Assembly (NCBI RefSeq): GCF_018336155.1
Contig: NZ_JAGYHF010000003.1
Coordinates: 372,001 to 436,000, forward strand
Source of the DNA: Pseudomonas rustica
GTDB taxonomy: Bacteria; Pseudomonadota; Gammaproteobacteria; Pseudomonadales; Pseudomonadaceae
Length of the DNA stretch: 64,000 bases
Direction: 5' to 3'
This document shows, piece by piece, positions 41,001 through 50,418 of this stretch (position 1 is its first letter; each line of letters opens with the position of its first letter). The notes under the pieces are model-generated. The model ran no database searches. It had not been told where the DNA came from and saw nothing but the letters and a program-made list of their open reading frames with translations. The translations under genes were made by a program, and so were the position numbers.

Positions 41001-44000
41001 TCGCAAACAGTTGCCCAAACCCGATGCCAGTCAATGGCGCAAAACCTATGTGGCGCCAGAGACGCCGGTGCAACAGGCGGTAGCGGCGATCTGGGCCGAG
41101 ATTCTCAAGGTCGAGCGCGTTGGTCTGAGCGACAACTTCTTCGAATTGGGCGGTCATTCGTTGCTGGCCACGCAAGTGGTGTCGCGCATCCGCCAGCAAC
41201 TCGAGATTCAAGTGCCGCTGCGCCTGCTGTTCGCCCACAACAGCCTGCAAGGGTTTGTCCAAGCGATGGACTCGGCGTCGACCGAGCAGGAATCGGTAAT
41301 CAGCCGCGTTCCGCGAGAACTGCCGCTGGCCTTGTCTTTCGCGCAACAGCGGCAGTGGTTCCTCTGGCAACTGGATCCGACCAGCAGCGCTTATCACATC
41401 CCGGCGGCGCTGCGCTTGCGCGGCGCACTGGATCCAGCGGCGTTGCAACAGAGTTTCGATGCGCTGGTCGAGCGTCACGAAAGTTTGCGCACCCGCTTCG
41501 TGCTGGACAACGAACGTCCGGTGCAAGTGATCGAAGATGCTGCTGCCGTGACCATTGCGCTTGCATCGGTCGATGCCGCGCTCGACGCGCAAGGCCTGCG
41601 CGGGTTGATCGAAGCCGAAACCCGGCAACTGTTCGATTTGCGGCGTGGGCCGCTGCTGCGGGTCAAACTTCTGCAATTGGCAGCTGACGACCACGTATTG
41701 ATCCTGACCCAACACCACATCGTTTCCGATGCCTGGTCGATGCAAATCATGGTCGATGACCTGATGCAGTTGTACGCCGGTTTCAGTCAGGGTCAACCGG
41801 CTGCGCTGGCGCCGTTACCGATCCAGTACGCCGATTATGGCCACTGGCAGCGGCAATGGCTGGAGGCGGGGGAGCAGCAACGGCAACTGGATTACTGGAC
41901 GGCGCAGTTGGGCGGCGAACAGCCGATTCTTGAATTGGCCACCGATCATCCGCGTCCGGCACAGCAAAGCTATCGCGGTGCGCGTCTGCCGATCAGCCTG
42001 GAACCGGCGCTGGCTGAAGGCCTCAAGCGTCTGGCAAAAGAGCGCAACACCACGCTGTTCATGCTGTTGTTGGCGAGCTTCCAGACCCTGTTGCATCGCT
42101 ACACCGGGCAAAACGATATTCGCGTCGGCGTACCGATCGCTAACCGTAACCGGGTCGAGACCGAGCGCCTGCTGGGCTTCTTCGTCAACACTCAAGTGCT
42201 CAAGGCTGAGATCGACGGCAACCTGCGTTTCGACCAGTTGCTTGATCAGGTCAAACAGCGCGCATTGGGCGCGCAGGCGCATCAGGATCTGCCATTCGAG
42301 CAGTTGGTGGAATTGCTCGCACCCGCTCGTAACCTGAGTCATACACCGTTGTTCCAGGTGATGTTCAACCATGCCAGCGATGCGCGTCGCGCCGTTTCGA
42401 CGTTGCCAGGCCTGAGCCTCGAAGAACTGACCTGGGACGCCGGCACCGCGCAGTTCGACCTGACGCTGGACACCTTCGAGTTCGATGAAGGCATCAGTGC
42501 GGCGCTGTCGTATGCCAGCGATCTGTTCGAACCTTCGACCATCGCTCGTCTCGGCGAACATTTCCTCAACCTGCTGCGCGCTATCATCGCGCAGCCGACC
42601 CGACGCATTGGCGAACTGCCGATGCTCGACGCGGCGCAGCGCCGAGTGATCGTCGAGGACTGGAACCACACATTTGCCGACTACCCGAACCAGCAGCCGG
42701 TGCATCATCTGATCGAAGCCCAGGTCGAGCGTGATCCGCACGCGCTGGCGCTGGTGTTCGAAGGGCAATCACTGACTTACCGTGAGCTGAACGAGCGGGC
42801 CAACCGTTTGGCCCATGCCTTGATCGCACGGGGCATCGGCGCGGATGTGCTGGTGGGTATTTCGCTGCATCGCAGTCTGGAAATGGTGATCGGCTTGTTA
42901 GCCATTCTCAAGGCTGGTGGCGCTTACGTGCCGCTGGATCCGGAGTACCCGACTGAACGTCTGGCGTACATGATCGATGACAGCGGCATTCAGTGGCTGC
43001 TGACGCAGCAGGCGCTGCTCGACACCTTGCCGATTCCCGATCGCCTGCAGACGCTGTTGCTCGACGCCGATGACGCGTGGCTGGGCGACGCTGCCTCAAG
43101 CAATCCGACGCCGGCGCTGACTGCTCAAAACCTGGCGTACGTGATTTACACCTCCGGTTCTACCGGCAAACCGAAAGGCGCCGGCAACAGCCACGGCGCG
43201 CTGACCAACCGTTTGTGCTGGATGCAGCAGGCCTATGAGCTGCGCGCTGGCGACAGTGTGCTGCAAAAGACCCCGTTCAGTTTTGACGTGTCGGTGTGGG
43301 AGTTTTTCTGGCCGCTGATGACCGGCGCACGTCTGGTCGTCGCGGCACCGGGCGACCATCGTGATCCGGCGAAACTGGTCAGCCTGATCGAGCGCGAAGC
43401 GATCACTACACTGCATTTCGTGCCGTCGATGCTGCAAGCGTTTGTCCTCGATGCCAATGTCAGCCGCTGCACCAGCCTCACTCGCATCGTTTGCAGCGGT
43501 GAAGCGCTGCCGGTCGATGCGCAGCAACAGGTTTTCGCCAAGTTGCCGAATGCCGGTTTGTATAACCTCTACGGCCCGACCGAAGCGGCCATCGACGTGA
43601 CCCATTGGACCTGCCGCGATGAAGGTCGCGATGCGGTGCCGATCGGCGACCCGATTGCCAACCTGATGACCTACATTCTCGACGCCGAACTCAATCCGGT
43701 GCCGAGCGGCGTCAATGGCGAGCTGTACCTCAGCGGCCTGGGCCTGGCGCGCGGCTACCACCGTCGTCCGGAATTGACCGCCGAACGCTTTGTCGCCAGT
43801 CCGTTTGTGGCCGGCGAGCGCCTGTATCGCACCGGCGATCTGGCGCGCTATCGCCCGAACGGTGTGATCGATTACATCGGTCGCATCGACCATCAGGTGA
43901 AAATTCGTGGTTTCCGTATCGAGCTGGGCGAAATCGAAGCGCGCCTGCTGGAACATGACGCCGTGCGTGAAGCGGTGGTCGTCGCGCAGGACAGCCGCAG

Positions 44001-47000
44001 CGGCAAAGTCCTCAGTGGTTATGTCGTCGCCACGGAATTTGACGCGACGGACTGGCCGTCGATGCGCGAAACCCTGCAGGCGCATTTACGCCAGACCCTG
44101 CCGGAACACATGGTGCCTGCGCACTTGACCCTGCTGCAGAGCATGCCGCTGAGCCCCAATGGCAAGCTCGACCGCAAGGCACTGCCGGCACCTGACGTGG
44201 CTGAAGCCCAGCAAGCTTTCGTCGCGCCGATCAATGCGATCGAAACAGCGCTGGCGCAGATCTGGCAAGCGGTGCTCGGCGTCGCTCAAGTCGGTACGGC
44301 AGACAATTTCTTCGCCCTCGGCGGTGACTCGATCAACTCGATTCAAGTGGTCAGCCGCGCCCGACAGCAGGGCATAGGCCTGACCCCGAAAGACCTGTTT
44401 TTGCATCAGAACATTCAAGCGCTGGCCCGCGTGGCCACGGCGACTGAGGATGCGGTGATCGATCAAGGCCCGGTCACCGGCGACAGTCCGCTGGTGCCGA
44501 TGCAACAGTGGTTTTTCGCCAGTGATATCCCGCACCGCGAGCACTGGAACCAGTCGGTGATGCTAACGCCGCGCGAGGCGCTGAACGTCGCGCACTTGCA
44601 GCAAGCCCTCGCAAATGTAGTGGCGCATCACGATGCCTTGCGTCTGCGTTTTGTGCAGGCGAGCAATGGCGCCTGGCAGGCCAGCCATCAGGCGCTGGCC
44701 GAGCAGGTGTCGGAAATCTGGCAACGCTCAGCCGAGGGCGCTGACGAAATTGTCGCCATCGCCGATCAGGCCCAGCGCAGTCTCGATCTGCAAAACGGCC
44801 CGTTGTTGCGCTGCACATTGATTGCCGTGCAGGACGGCAGCGAACGTCTGCACCTGGCGATCCATCACCTGGTGATGGACGGTGTGTCGTGGCGCGTGCT
44901 GCTGGAAGATTTGCAGAATGCTTATCGTCAACTCAGTGGCAATCAACCGGTGAGGTTGCCGGCAAAATCCACGGCGTTGAAAACCTGGGCCGAGCAGTTG
45001 CAGGCTTACGCGCACAGCGAAACGCTGAACAAGGAACTCGACTACTGGAGCCGTCAACTCGATCAGGCCTTGCCGGAGTTGCCGCGCAGTCGTCCCGAGG
45101 GTAGTCAGGCGTCGGTACATGGCCGTTCGGTCAACACGCGTCTGGACGCCGAGCAGACCCATCGTCTGCTCAAACAGGCGCCGTCGGCGTATCGCACGCA
45201 GGTCAATGACCTGTTGCTCAGCGCCCTGGCGCAAGTGATTTGCCAGTGGACGGCGCAGCCGGCGTGTCTGGTGCAGCTTGAGGGGCATGGTCGCGAAGAG
45301 CTGTTCGATGGCGTCGACCTGAGCCGCACGGTGGGCTGGTTTACCAGCCTGTTCCCGGTGTTGCTGACCCCGGCGAAACAGCCAGCCGAAGCGATCAAAC
45401 GCATCAAGGAACAACTGCGCGCGGTGCCGGAAAAAGGTCTGGGCTATGGCGTGTTGCGCTACCTCGGTGCGGACGCTGTCCAGCAACGTCTGGCGCAATT
45501 GCCGCAAGCGCGGATCACCTTCAACTACCTCGGCCAGTTCGACCAGAGCTTCGATGAGCAGGCACTGTTTGTGCCGAGCGAAGAGGGCAGCGGGGCCGGG
45601 CACGGCGACGACGTCGCCTTGAGCAACTGGCTGACCATTGATGGCCGGGTGTTCAACGGACAGTTGTCGCTGGACTGGACGTTCAGCCGCGATGTCTTCG
45701 ACGAAGCGGTGATTCAGCAACTGGCCGATGCCTACGCGGTAGCGCTGGAGCAATTGATTGAGCATTGCTGCACCCAGGAGCACTTGGGCCTGACGCCGTC
45801 CGACTTCCCGCTGGCGCGTCTGACCCAGCCGCAGCTGGATCGTCTGCCGGTGCCCGTGGCGCAGGTGGAGGATATTTACCCACTGTCGCCGATGCAGGAC
45901 GGCATGTTGTTCCACACCTTGGCCGACGACAGTTCCGGTTTGTACATCAACCAGATCAGCCTGCCGGTGCACGGTCTGGACACCGAACGCTTTGCACAGG
46001 CGTGGCAATACGTGATCGGCCGCGAAGACATTCTGCGCACCAGTTTCCACTTCCCGGAAGGCTCGAATACCCCGGTGCAGATCGTTCATCGTCAGGTGGA
46101 ATTGCAACTGACGGTGGAAGACTGGCGCGTGCGAGACATCAGTGAAGCCGCCGTCACCGAACGAGCGACCGCCGATTATCTGGCCGGGTTCGACCTCAGC
46201 CAAGCGCTGTTGCAGCGCGTCTTGTTGCTGCGTCTGGAAGACGATCGCTACCAGATGATCTGGACCTGCCATCACATCCTGATGGATGGCTGGAGCAGTT
46301 CGCGGTTGTTCGGCGAAGTCATGCAGTTCTACAGCCACGGCCAGGTGCAGGGCCGTAATGGCCGCTATCGTGAATTCATCGAGTGGCTACAACGCCAGGA
46401 TCAGGGTTCGCTGGAAAGTTTCTGGCGCAGTCGCCTCGAACCGCTGGAGCAGGCGACGTCGCTGAATCAGGCGATGTTCCCGCGGCATGTCGAGGAACTG
46501 CCGGGGCACGAGGCGATTTATTCACGGTGGGACGCGGCGCAAACCGCGCGTTTGCAGCAGGCTTGCCGTGCCTTGCAAATCACCCCGAACACCTTGATTC
46601 AGGGGGCGTGGTTGCTGTTGCTGCAACGCTTTACCGGGCAGAACACCGTGGTGTTTGGCGCGACCGTTTCCGGTCGCCCTGCCGGTTTGGCCAACGCCGA
46701 CAATATTCTTGGCCTGTTCATCAACACCTTGCCGGTGATCCAGACCTTGCGGCCGGAACAGCCGCTGGATCAGTGGCTGCAGCAACTGCAGGCTTACAAC
46801 ACCGATATTCGCGAGTTTTCCCATGCACCGTTGGCGGACATTCAGCGCTGGTCGGGGCTGGGCGGGCAGGGTTTGTTCGACAGCATCATCGTCTTCGAAA
46901 ACTACCCGATCGACGAGCGTCTTAGCGAGCAGCAGGACAGCGGTCTGAGCTTCGGTGAGTCACGTAATCATGACGTGACCAACTTCCCGATGGATCTGGC

Positions 47001-50000
47001 AGTCAATCTCGGCGAGCAACTGTCCATCGAGTATCTGTTCCTGCGTAACGCCTTCAGCCTTGAGGCGGTGGAGCAGATCCGTCGCACGCTGGAAGACACC
47101 CTTGAAGCGATGATCGCCGCGCCAAGCGTGTGCCTGGGCAACCTGCAGCGTTTGTCCGCGCAACAATGGCAAGCGTTTGAACAATGGAGCGCAGCGCCTG
47201 AGGCGAGTTATCAGGCGCAGTTGCTGCCCGAATTGATTGCCCGCCATGCGCAGTTGCGGCCTGAGGCCACGGCACTGGTCTGCGGTGACGCTACGCTGAG
47301 TTACGTTGAGCTGGAGCGTCGCGCCAACCGTCTCGCCCATCGTCTGATCGAACTGGGTGCCGGGCCGGAAGTGGTTATCGGAGTGGCGCTGGAGCGTTCG
47401 GTGGAAATGGTCGTGGCATTGCTGGCGGTGATGAAAAGCGCTTCGGCGTATGTGCCGTTAGACATCGATTATCCGCCGGAGCGTCTGGCGTTCATGATCG
47501 AAGATTCGGCGATGGCGCTGATGCTCACCCACACGCAGGTGCAAGATCGCTTGCCGGTGGTAGAGGGGCTGGCGCGTCTGGCTATCGATGAATTCGACGA
47601 CAGCGCTTACCGCGACACACCTCCGGTCAGCGGCTTGCTCGCGGGCAATCTGGCGTATCTGATTTACACCTCCGGCTCGACCGGAAGGCCGAAAGGCGTC
47701 GCAGTGGCGCACGGGCCGATGAGCATGCATTGCCAGGCCATCGCCGAGCTGTACGACATGGACGAGCGCACCCGTGAGCTGCATTTCATGTCGTTCGCCT
47801 TTGACGGTGCCCACGAGCGCTGGCTGAGCACGCTGTTCAGCGGCGGCACGCTGGTGATTCGCGACGCCAGTTTGTGGACACCGGAGCAGACCTTCGAGGC
47901 CTTGCATCAGCACGGCATCACGATTGCCTGTTTCCCGCCGGCCTACCTTAAACAACTGGCCGAATACGCTGCACACAGCCAATTGGCGCCGCCGCCGGTG
48001 CGCGTATATTGTTTCGGCGGCGACGCGGTGCCGGATCAAACCTTTGAACAGGTAAAAGCGGCGTTGCGTCCGCAATTCTTTACCAACGGTTATGGCCCGA
48101 CCGAAACCGTGGTCACGCCAATGCTGTGGAAGGTGCCGGTCAGCGAACGCTGTGAAGCAGCGTATGCGCCGATCGGACGTGCTGTTGGCGAACGTGCGTT
48201 GTACGTGCTCGACGAAGATCTCAACCCGCTGCCGCCGGGCATTGCCGGCGAGCTGTACATCGGCGGCCAGGGTATCGCCCGTGGCTACTACCAGCGTCCG
48301 GATCTGAGCGCCGAGCGTTTCGTGCCGGATCCGTTCGGGCCGCCGGGCGATCGGCTGTACCGCAGCGGCGATCTGGTGCGCCAGCGTGCCGACGGTGTGC
48401 TCGATTACGTCGGGCGCATCGACCATCAGATCAAGGTGCGCGGGTTCCGTATCGAACTCGGCGAAATCGAAGCCAGTCTGCGTCAGCTCGCCGACGTCAG
48501 CGATGCGTTGGTGATCGCCCGCGACAGTGCCTCGGGTAAACAACTGATCGGTTATGTGGTGACGCCGCAGGGTGTGGCCATCGGTGATCGACTCAAGTCC
48601 GAATTGCGTGCGCAACTGCCGGACTACATGGTGCCGGCGCAGGTGATCTGCCTTGCCGCGCTGCCCGTCACGCCGAACGGCAAACTCGATCGCCAGGCCT
48701 TGCCGGAACCCGAGTTCAAGGGCGCGGAATATGTGGCCGGGCGCACCCGTGACGAGCAACTGCTGGCCGAGGTCTGGGCCGATGTGTTGCAAGTCGAGCG
48801 GGTGGGCATTACCGACAACTTCTTCGAACTGGGTGGCGACTCGATCCTCAGCCTGCAAGTGGTGTCGCGGGTGCGCAACCACGCGGAGCTAAAGATGGAT
48901 CTGAAACTGCGCGACCTGATGCGTGGGCAGACCATCGAAGCGATTTTCGAACAGCGTTCAAGCGCAGTGGCGAGCGTGGTTGAAGACGTGACGCAGGTGG
49001 CGGCCGAAGGGCAGTTCAACCTGATTCCGATCCAGCAATGGCTGTTCGATCAACGCATGAGCGAGCCGCATCACTACAACCAAGCGTTGATGTTGCGTGC
49101 GCGGCAAGCACTGAATTTGCCGGCGCTGGAAATGGCCTTGCGCGCAATGATGCAGCAGCACGACGCCCTGCGTCTGCGCTTCAGCGATGTCGGCGGGCGT
49201 CATTATCAACATTACCAACCGCTGGCGGAGATGCAGGCGCAATGGGCCAACGAAGCGTTGCTGTGGCAGCACGAAGTGGCCGATGAAGCCGAACTGGAAC
49301 TGTATGCCGAGCAGGTGCAACGCAGCCTCGATCTGCACAATGGGCCGGTCTGGCGCACGGCGCACGTGACGTTGCCTGATGGCGAAAGCCGTGTGCTGAT
49401 GGTCATTCATCACTTGGTCATCGACACGGTGTCATGGCGTTTGCTGTTGCAGGATTTGCAGGTGGCTTACGAGGCGTACAGCGCCGGTGGCTCACCGAAC
49501 CTGCCGATTCGCACCAGCAGCTATCGCGCCTGGGCCGAAGGTTTGCAAGCCTACGCAGCGGATTATCCGTCGGAGGAAAAGGCTTGGTGGCTGGCGCAGA
49601 TCGACCAGCCCGGCAGCGAGTTGCCGTGCGATAACCCGCGCGGCAAGAATCAGGTGCAATACCAGTCGGTGGCGCATTTGGGCTTGTCGGAACAACACAC
49701 CCAGCAACTGCTCAAGCAAGTGCCGGCGGTGTATCAGACGCAGATCAACGATGTGCTGCTGGCGGCGTTGAGCCGGGTGTTGTGCCGCTGGAGTGATCAG
49801 TCTTCGGTGCTGATTCAGCTTGAGGGTCACGGTCGTGAGGACCTGGTCAAGGACATCGATTTGAGCCGCAGTCTGGGCTGGTTCACCAGCATGTTCCCGG
49901 TGCGCCTGATGCCCGGCGAAAACGCCGACATCGGTACCTCGGTGCGCGCCGTGCAGCGGCAATTGGCGGCGGTGCCAAATAAAGGTCTGGGTTACGGCGT

Positions 50001-50334
50001 GCTGCGTCACATGAGCGGCGGGGCGATGGCCGAGACCTTGAGTCAGGCACCGCAGGCACGCGTGACCTTCAACTATTTGGGGCAATTCGACCAAAGCTTT
50101 GACGACAAAGCCATGCTGGTGCCGGCGGCAGAAAGCTACGGCAGTTGCTACAGCCCACATGCTGCGCTGGGCAACTGGCTGGAAGTGGTCGGTCAGGTGT
50201 TCGACGGGCGCCTGGCCTTGCGCTGCATCTACAGCACTCGCCGTTACCGCGCCGAGACCGTCGAACAGCTGATGCGTGAGTATCAGGCGGAACTGGAGGC
50301 ATTGATCGAGCACTGTGTCGCACAAGCGGCCTAA
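38005..50334 (+). CDS. pvdD: Pyoverdine NRPS 3: C-A-T-C-A-T-E-C-A-T-E, no thioesterase (predicted Gly, D-Ser, OH-Orn)
   Basis: About 4109-aa three-module synthetase, the last of the operon. Module 1: LCL C, A 499-1006 (DILQLGLIW, Gly), T GGHS near 1050. Module 2: C with the variant HHIVSDAWS near 1238, A 1563-2063 (DVWHVSLID, Ser), T GGDS near 2108, E (HHLVMDG near 2288). Module 3: DCL C, A 3069-3566 (DGECCGGVT, same type as module 2 of NRPS 1), T GGDS near 3611, then an E-like domain to the C-terminus with HHLVIDT near 3803. No GxSxG thioesterase follows, although PvdD-type terminal synthetases usually carry one. Start at 38005 overlaps the upstream stop by one base and has GAGGAGG. Confidence 0.92.
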   Translation: MDTAVAQRIARRFITLPLEKRRLYLQKMLEEDVSPANLPIPPVSAEFDTLSLSFAQERQWFLWQLDPDSAAYHMPTALRLRGPLDVAALEKSFNALVARHDSLRTTFVLNGEHAVQQVHAVSPVQLQAQVLAQRPDDTQLRHLIEEETRQLFDLQQGPLLRTRLLQLAPDDHVLIVTLHHIVSDGWSMQVMVEELVKGYAAFIQGQAPVLPELPIQYADYAIWQRHWMEAGERERQLEYWIARLGGQQPVLELPSDFARPAVMSYRGARLELEIDAALASGLKQMAQREGVSLFMILLASFQALLHRYSGQNDIRVGVPTANRNRVETERLIGFFVNTQVLKSEVDSQEAFSALLQQVKQTALGAQAHQDLPFEQLVEALQPERNLSHSPLFQVMFNHQTQGLSTAAPVGGLKVEGLRWDSHSAQFDLTLETVEHSDGLSAALIYATDLFGADTVARMAGHWQNLLRGIVTNPGQSIGELPLLSAAEYQAQLNDGNRNVAPAPEKGFVHQLFEAQAARTPDAPALVIDGQRLNYGQLNARANQLARKLQTLGVAPDVLVGISVERSTHMLVGLLAILKAGGAYLPLDPAFPQDRLAYMIDDSGIDLLLTQSSLLSQLPVPDSLTTLVLDQQGDWLDGFAGEDLPTRLHGEHLAYAIYTSGSTGQPKGVMVRHAALTNFVASMAKAPGMVAQDRALSLTTFSFDIFGLEIYVPLMVGACIVLTGQEVAQDPYAVLALIAAEQVNVVQATPSTWRMLLDNENAAQLRGCKCLCGGEALPQELAVRMLALGGEVWNLYGPTETTIWSALHPLRSQDAQPWLGGPIDNTSLYIVGADLLPVPYGVAGELLIGGEGLARGYFQRPALTAERFVPHPYAATGERLYRTGDLARQRADGIIEYLGRIDHQVKIRGFRIELGEIEARLLEQDAVREAAVLAQDAPGGQALVAYVVPSADLSTLDADAQSRLRDSLNARLKINLPDYMVPAHMVLLARFPRTPNGKLDRKQLPKPDASQWRKTYVAPETPVQQAVAAIWAEILKVERVGLSDNFFELGGHSLLATQVVSRIRQQLEIQVPLRLLFAHNSLQGFVQAMDSASTEQESVISRVPRELPLALSFAQQRQWFLWQLDPTSSAYHIPAALRLRGALDPAALQQSFDALVERHESLRTRFVLDNERPVQVIEDAAAVTIALASVDAALDAQGLRGLIEAETRQLFDLRRGPLLRVKLLQLAADDHVLILTQHHIVSDAWSMQIMVDDLMQLYAGFSQGQPAALAPLPIQYADYGHWQRQWLEAGEQQRQLDYWTAQLGGEQPILELATDHPRPAQQSYRGARLPISLEPALAEGLKRLAKERNTTLFMLLLASFQTLLHRYTGQNDIRVGVPIANRNRVETERLLGFFVNTQVLKAEIDGNLRFDQLLDQVKQRALGAQAHQDLPFEQLVELLAPARNLSHTPLFQVMFNHASDARRAVSTLPGLSLEELTWDAGTAQFDLTLDTFEFDEGISAALSYASDLFEPSTIARLGEHFLNLLRAIIAQPTRRIGELPMLDAAQRRVIVEDWNHTFADYPNQQPVHHLIEAQVERDPHALALVFEGQSLTYRELNERANRLAHALIARGIGADVLVGISLHRSLEMVIGLLAILKAGGAYVPLDPEYPTERLAYMIDDSGIQWLLTQQALLDTLPIPDRLQTLLLDADDAWLGDAASSNPTPALTAQNLAYVIYTSGSTGKPKGAGNSHGALTNRLCWMQQAYELRAGDSVLQKTPFSFDVSVWEFFWPLMTGARLVVAAPGDHRDPAKLVSLIEREAITTLHFVPSMLQAFVLDANVSRCTSLTRIVCSGEALPVDAQQQVFAKLPNAGLYNLYGPTEAAIDVTHWTCRDEGRDAVPIGDPIANLMTYILDAELNPVPSGVNGELYLSGLGLARGYHRRPELTAERFVASPFVAGERLYRTGDLARYRPNGVIDYIGRIDHQVKIRGFRIELGEIEARLLEHDAVREAVVVAQDSRSGKVLSGYVVATEFDATDWPSMRETLQAHLRQTLPEHMVPAHLTLLQSMPLSPNGKLDRKALPAPDVAEAQQAFVAPINAIETALAQIWQAVLGVAQVGTADNFFALGGDSINSIQVVSRARQQGIGLTPKDLFLHQNIQALARVATATEDAVIDQGPVTGDSPLVPMQQWFFASDIPHREHWNQSVMLTPREALNVAHLQQALANVVAHHDALRLRFVQASNGAWQASHQALAEQVSEIWQRSAEGADEIVAIADQAQRSLDLQNGPLLRCTLIAVQDGSERLHLAIHHLVMDGVSWRVLLEDLQNAYRQLSGNQPVRLPAKSTALKTWAEQLQAYAHSETLNKELDYWSRQLDQALPELPRSRPEGSQASVHGRSVNTRLDAEQTHRLLKQAPSAYRTQVNDLLLSALAQVICQWTAQPACLVQLEGHGREELFDGVDLSRTVGWFTSLFPVLLTPAKQPAEAIKRIKEQLRAVPEKGLGYGVLRYLGADAVQQRLAQLPQARITFNYLGQFDQSFDEQALFVPSEEGSGAGHGDDVALSNWLTIDGRVFNGQLSLDWTFSRDVFDEAVIQQLADAYAVALEQLIEHCCTQEHLGLTPSDFPLARLTQPQLDRLPVPVAQVEDIYPLSPMQDGMLFHTLADDSSGLYINQISLPVHGLDTERFAQAWQYVIGREDILRTSFHFPEGSNTPVQIVHRQVELQLTVEDWRVRDISEAAVTERATADYLAGFDLSQALLQRVLLLRLEDDRYQMIWTCHHILMDGWSSSRLFGEVMQFYSHGQVQGRNGRYREFIEWLQRQDQGSLESFWRSRLEPLEQATSLNQAMFPRHVEELPGHEAIYSRWDAAQTARLQQACRALQITPNTLIQGAWLLLLQRFTGQNTVVFGATVSGRPAGLANADNILGLFINTLPVIQTLRPEQPLDQWLQQLQAYNTDIREFSHAPLADIQRWSGLGGQGLFDSIIVFENYPIDERLSEQQDSGLSFGESRNHDVTNFPMDLAVNLGEQLSIEYLFLRNAFSLEAVEQIRRTLEDTLEAMIAAPSVCLGNLQRLSAQQWQAFEQWSAAPEASYQAQLLPELIARHAQLRPEATALVCGDATLSYVELERRANRLAHRLIELGAGPEVVIGVALERSVEMVVALLAVMKSASAYVPLDIDYPPERLAFMIEDSAMALMLTHTQVQDRLPVVEGLARLAIDEFDDSAYRDTPPVSGLLAGNLAYLIYTSGSTGRPKGVAVAHGPMSMHCQAIAELYDMDERTRELHFMSFAFDGAHERWLSTLFSGGTLVIRDASLWTPEQTFEALHQHGITIACFPPAYLKQLAEYAAHSQLAPPPVRVYCFGGDAVPDQTFEQVKAALRPQFFTNGYGPTETVVTPMLWKVPVSERCEAAYAPIGRAVGERALYVLDEDLNPLPPGIAGELYIGGQGIARGYYQRPDLSAERFVPDPFGPPGDRLYRSGDLVRQRADGVLDYVGRIDHQIKVRGFRIELGEIEASLRQLADVSDALVIARDSASGKQLIGYVVTPQGVAIGDRLKSELRAQLPDYMVPAQVICLAALPVTPNGKLDRQALPEPEFKGAEYVAGRTRDEQLLAEVWADVLQVERVGITDNFFELGGDSILSLQVVSRVRNHAELKMDLKLRDLMRGQTIEAIFEQRSSAVASVVEDVTQVAAEGQFNLIPIQQWLFDQRMSEPHHYNQALMLRARQALNLPALEMALRAMMQQHDALRLRFSDVGGRHYQHYQPLAEMQAQWANEALLWQHEVADEAELELYAEQVQRSLDLHNGPVWRTAHVTLPDGESRVLMVIHHLVIDTVSWRLLLQDLQVAYEAYSAGGSPNLPIRTSSYRAWAEGLQAYAADYPSEEKAWWLAQIDQPGSELPCDNPRGKNQVQYQSVAHLGLSEQHTQQLLKQVPAVYQTQINDVLLAALSRVLCRWSDQSSVLIQLEGHGREDLVKDIDLSRSLGWFTSMFPVRLMPGENADIGTSVRAVQRQLAAVPNKGLGYGVLRHMSGGAMAETLSQAPQARVTFNYLGQFDQSFDDKAMLVPAAESYGSCYSPHAALGNWLEVVGQVFDGRLALRCIYSTRRYRAETVEQLMREYQAELEALIEHCVAQAA

Positions 50335-50363
50335 GTATTGGCCCTGATCCATCGTTATACACA

Positions 50364-50388
50364 GAGGAGCCCTTGCGGCTCCTCTTTT
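50364..50388 (+). terminator. Hairpin terminator or attenuator between NRPS 3 and the esterase
   Basis: GAGGAGCC (50364-50371), loop CTTGC, GGCTCCTC (50377-50384), then TTTT. It begins 29 bp after the synthetase stop and ends 30 bp before the esterase ATG. The T run is short, so read-through to the esterase is plausible. Confidence 0.7.
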
Positions 50389-50418
50389 GTCTGTGGCTTT
50401 TTCATAAGGAAACCTGCG

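Noticed and set aside
37705..41796. A 1363-codon minus-strand open frame across the NRPS 2/NRPS 3 junction
   Set aside because: Antisense shadow of conserved NRPS domains; no start context, no recognisable domain, and similar frames recur under every module.
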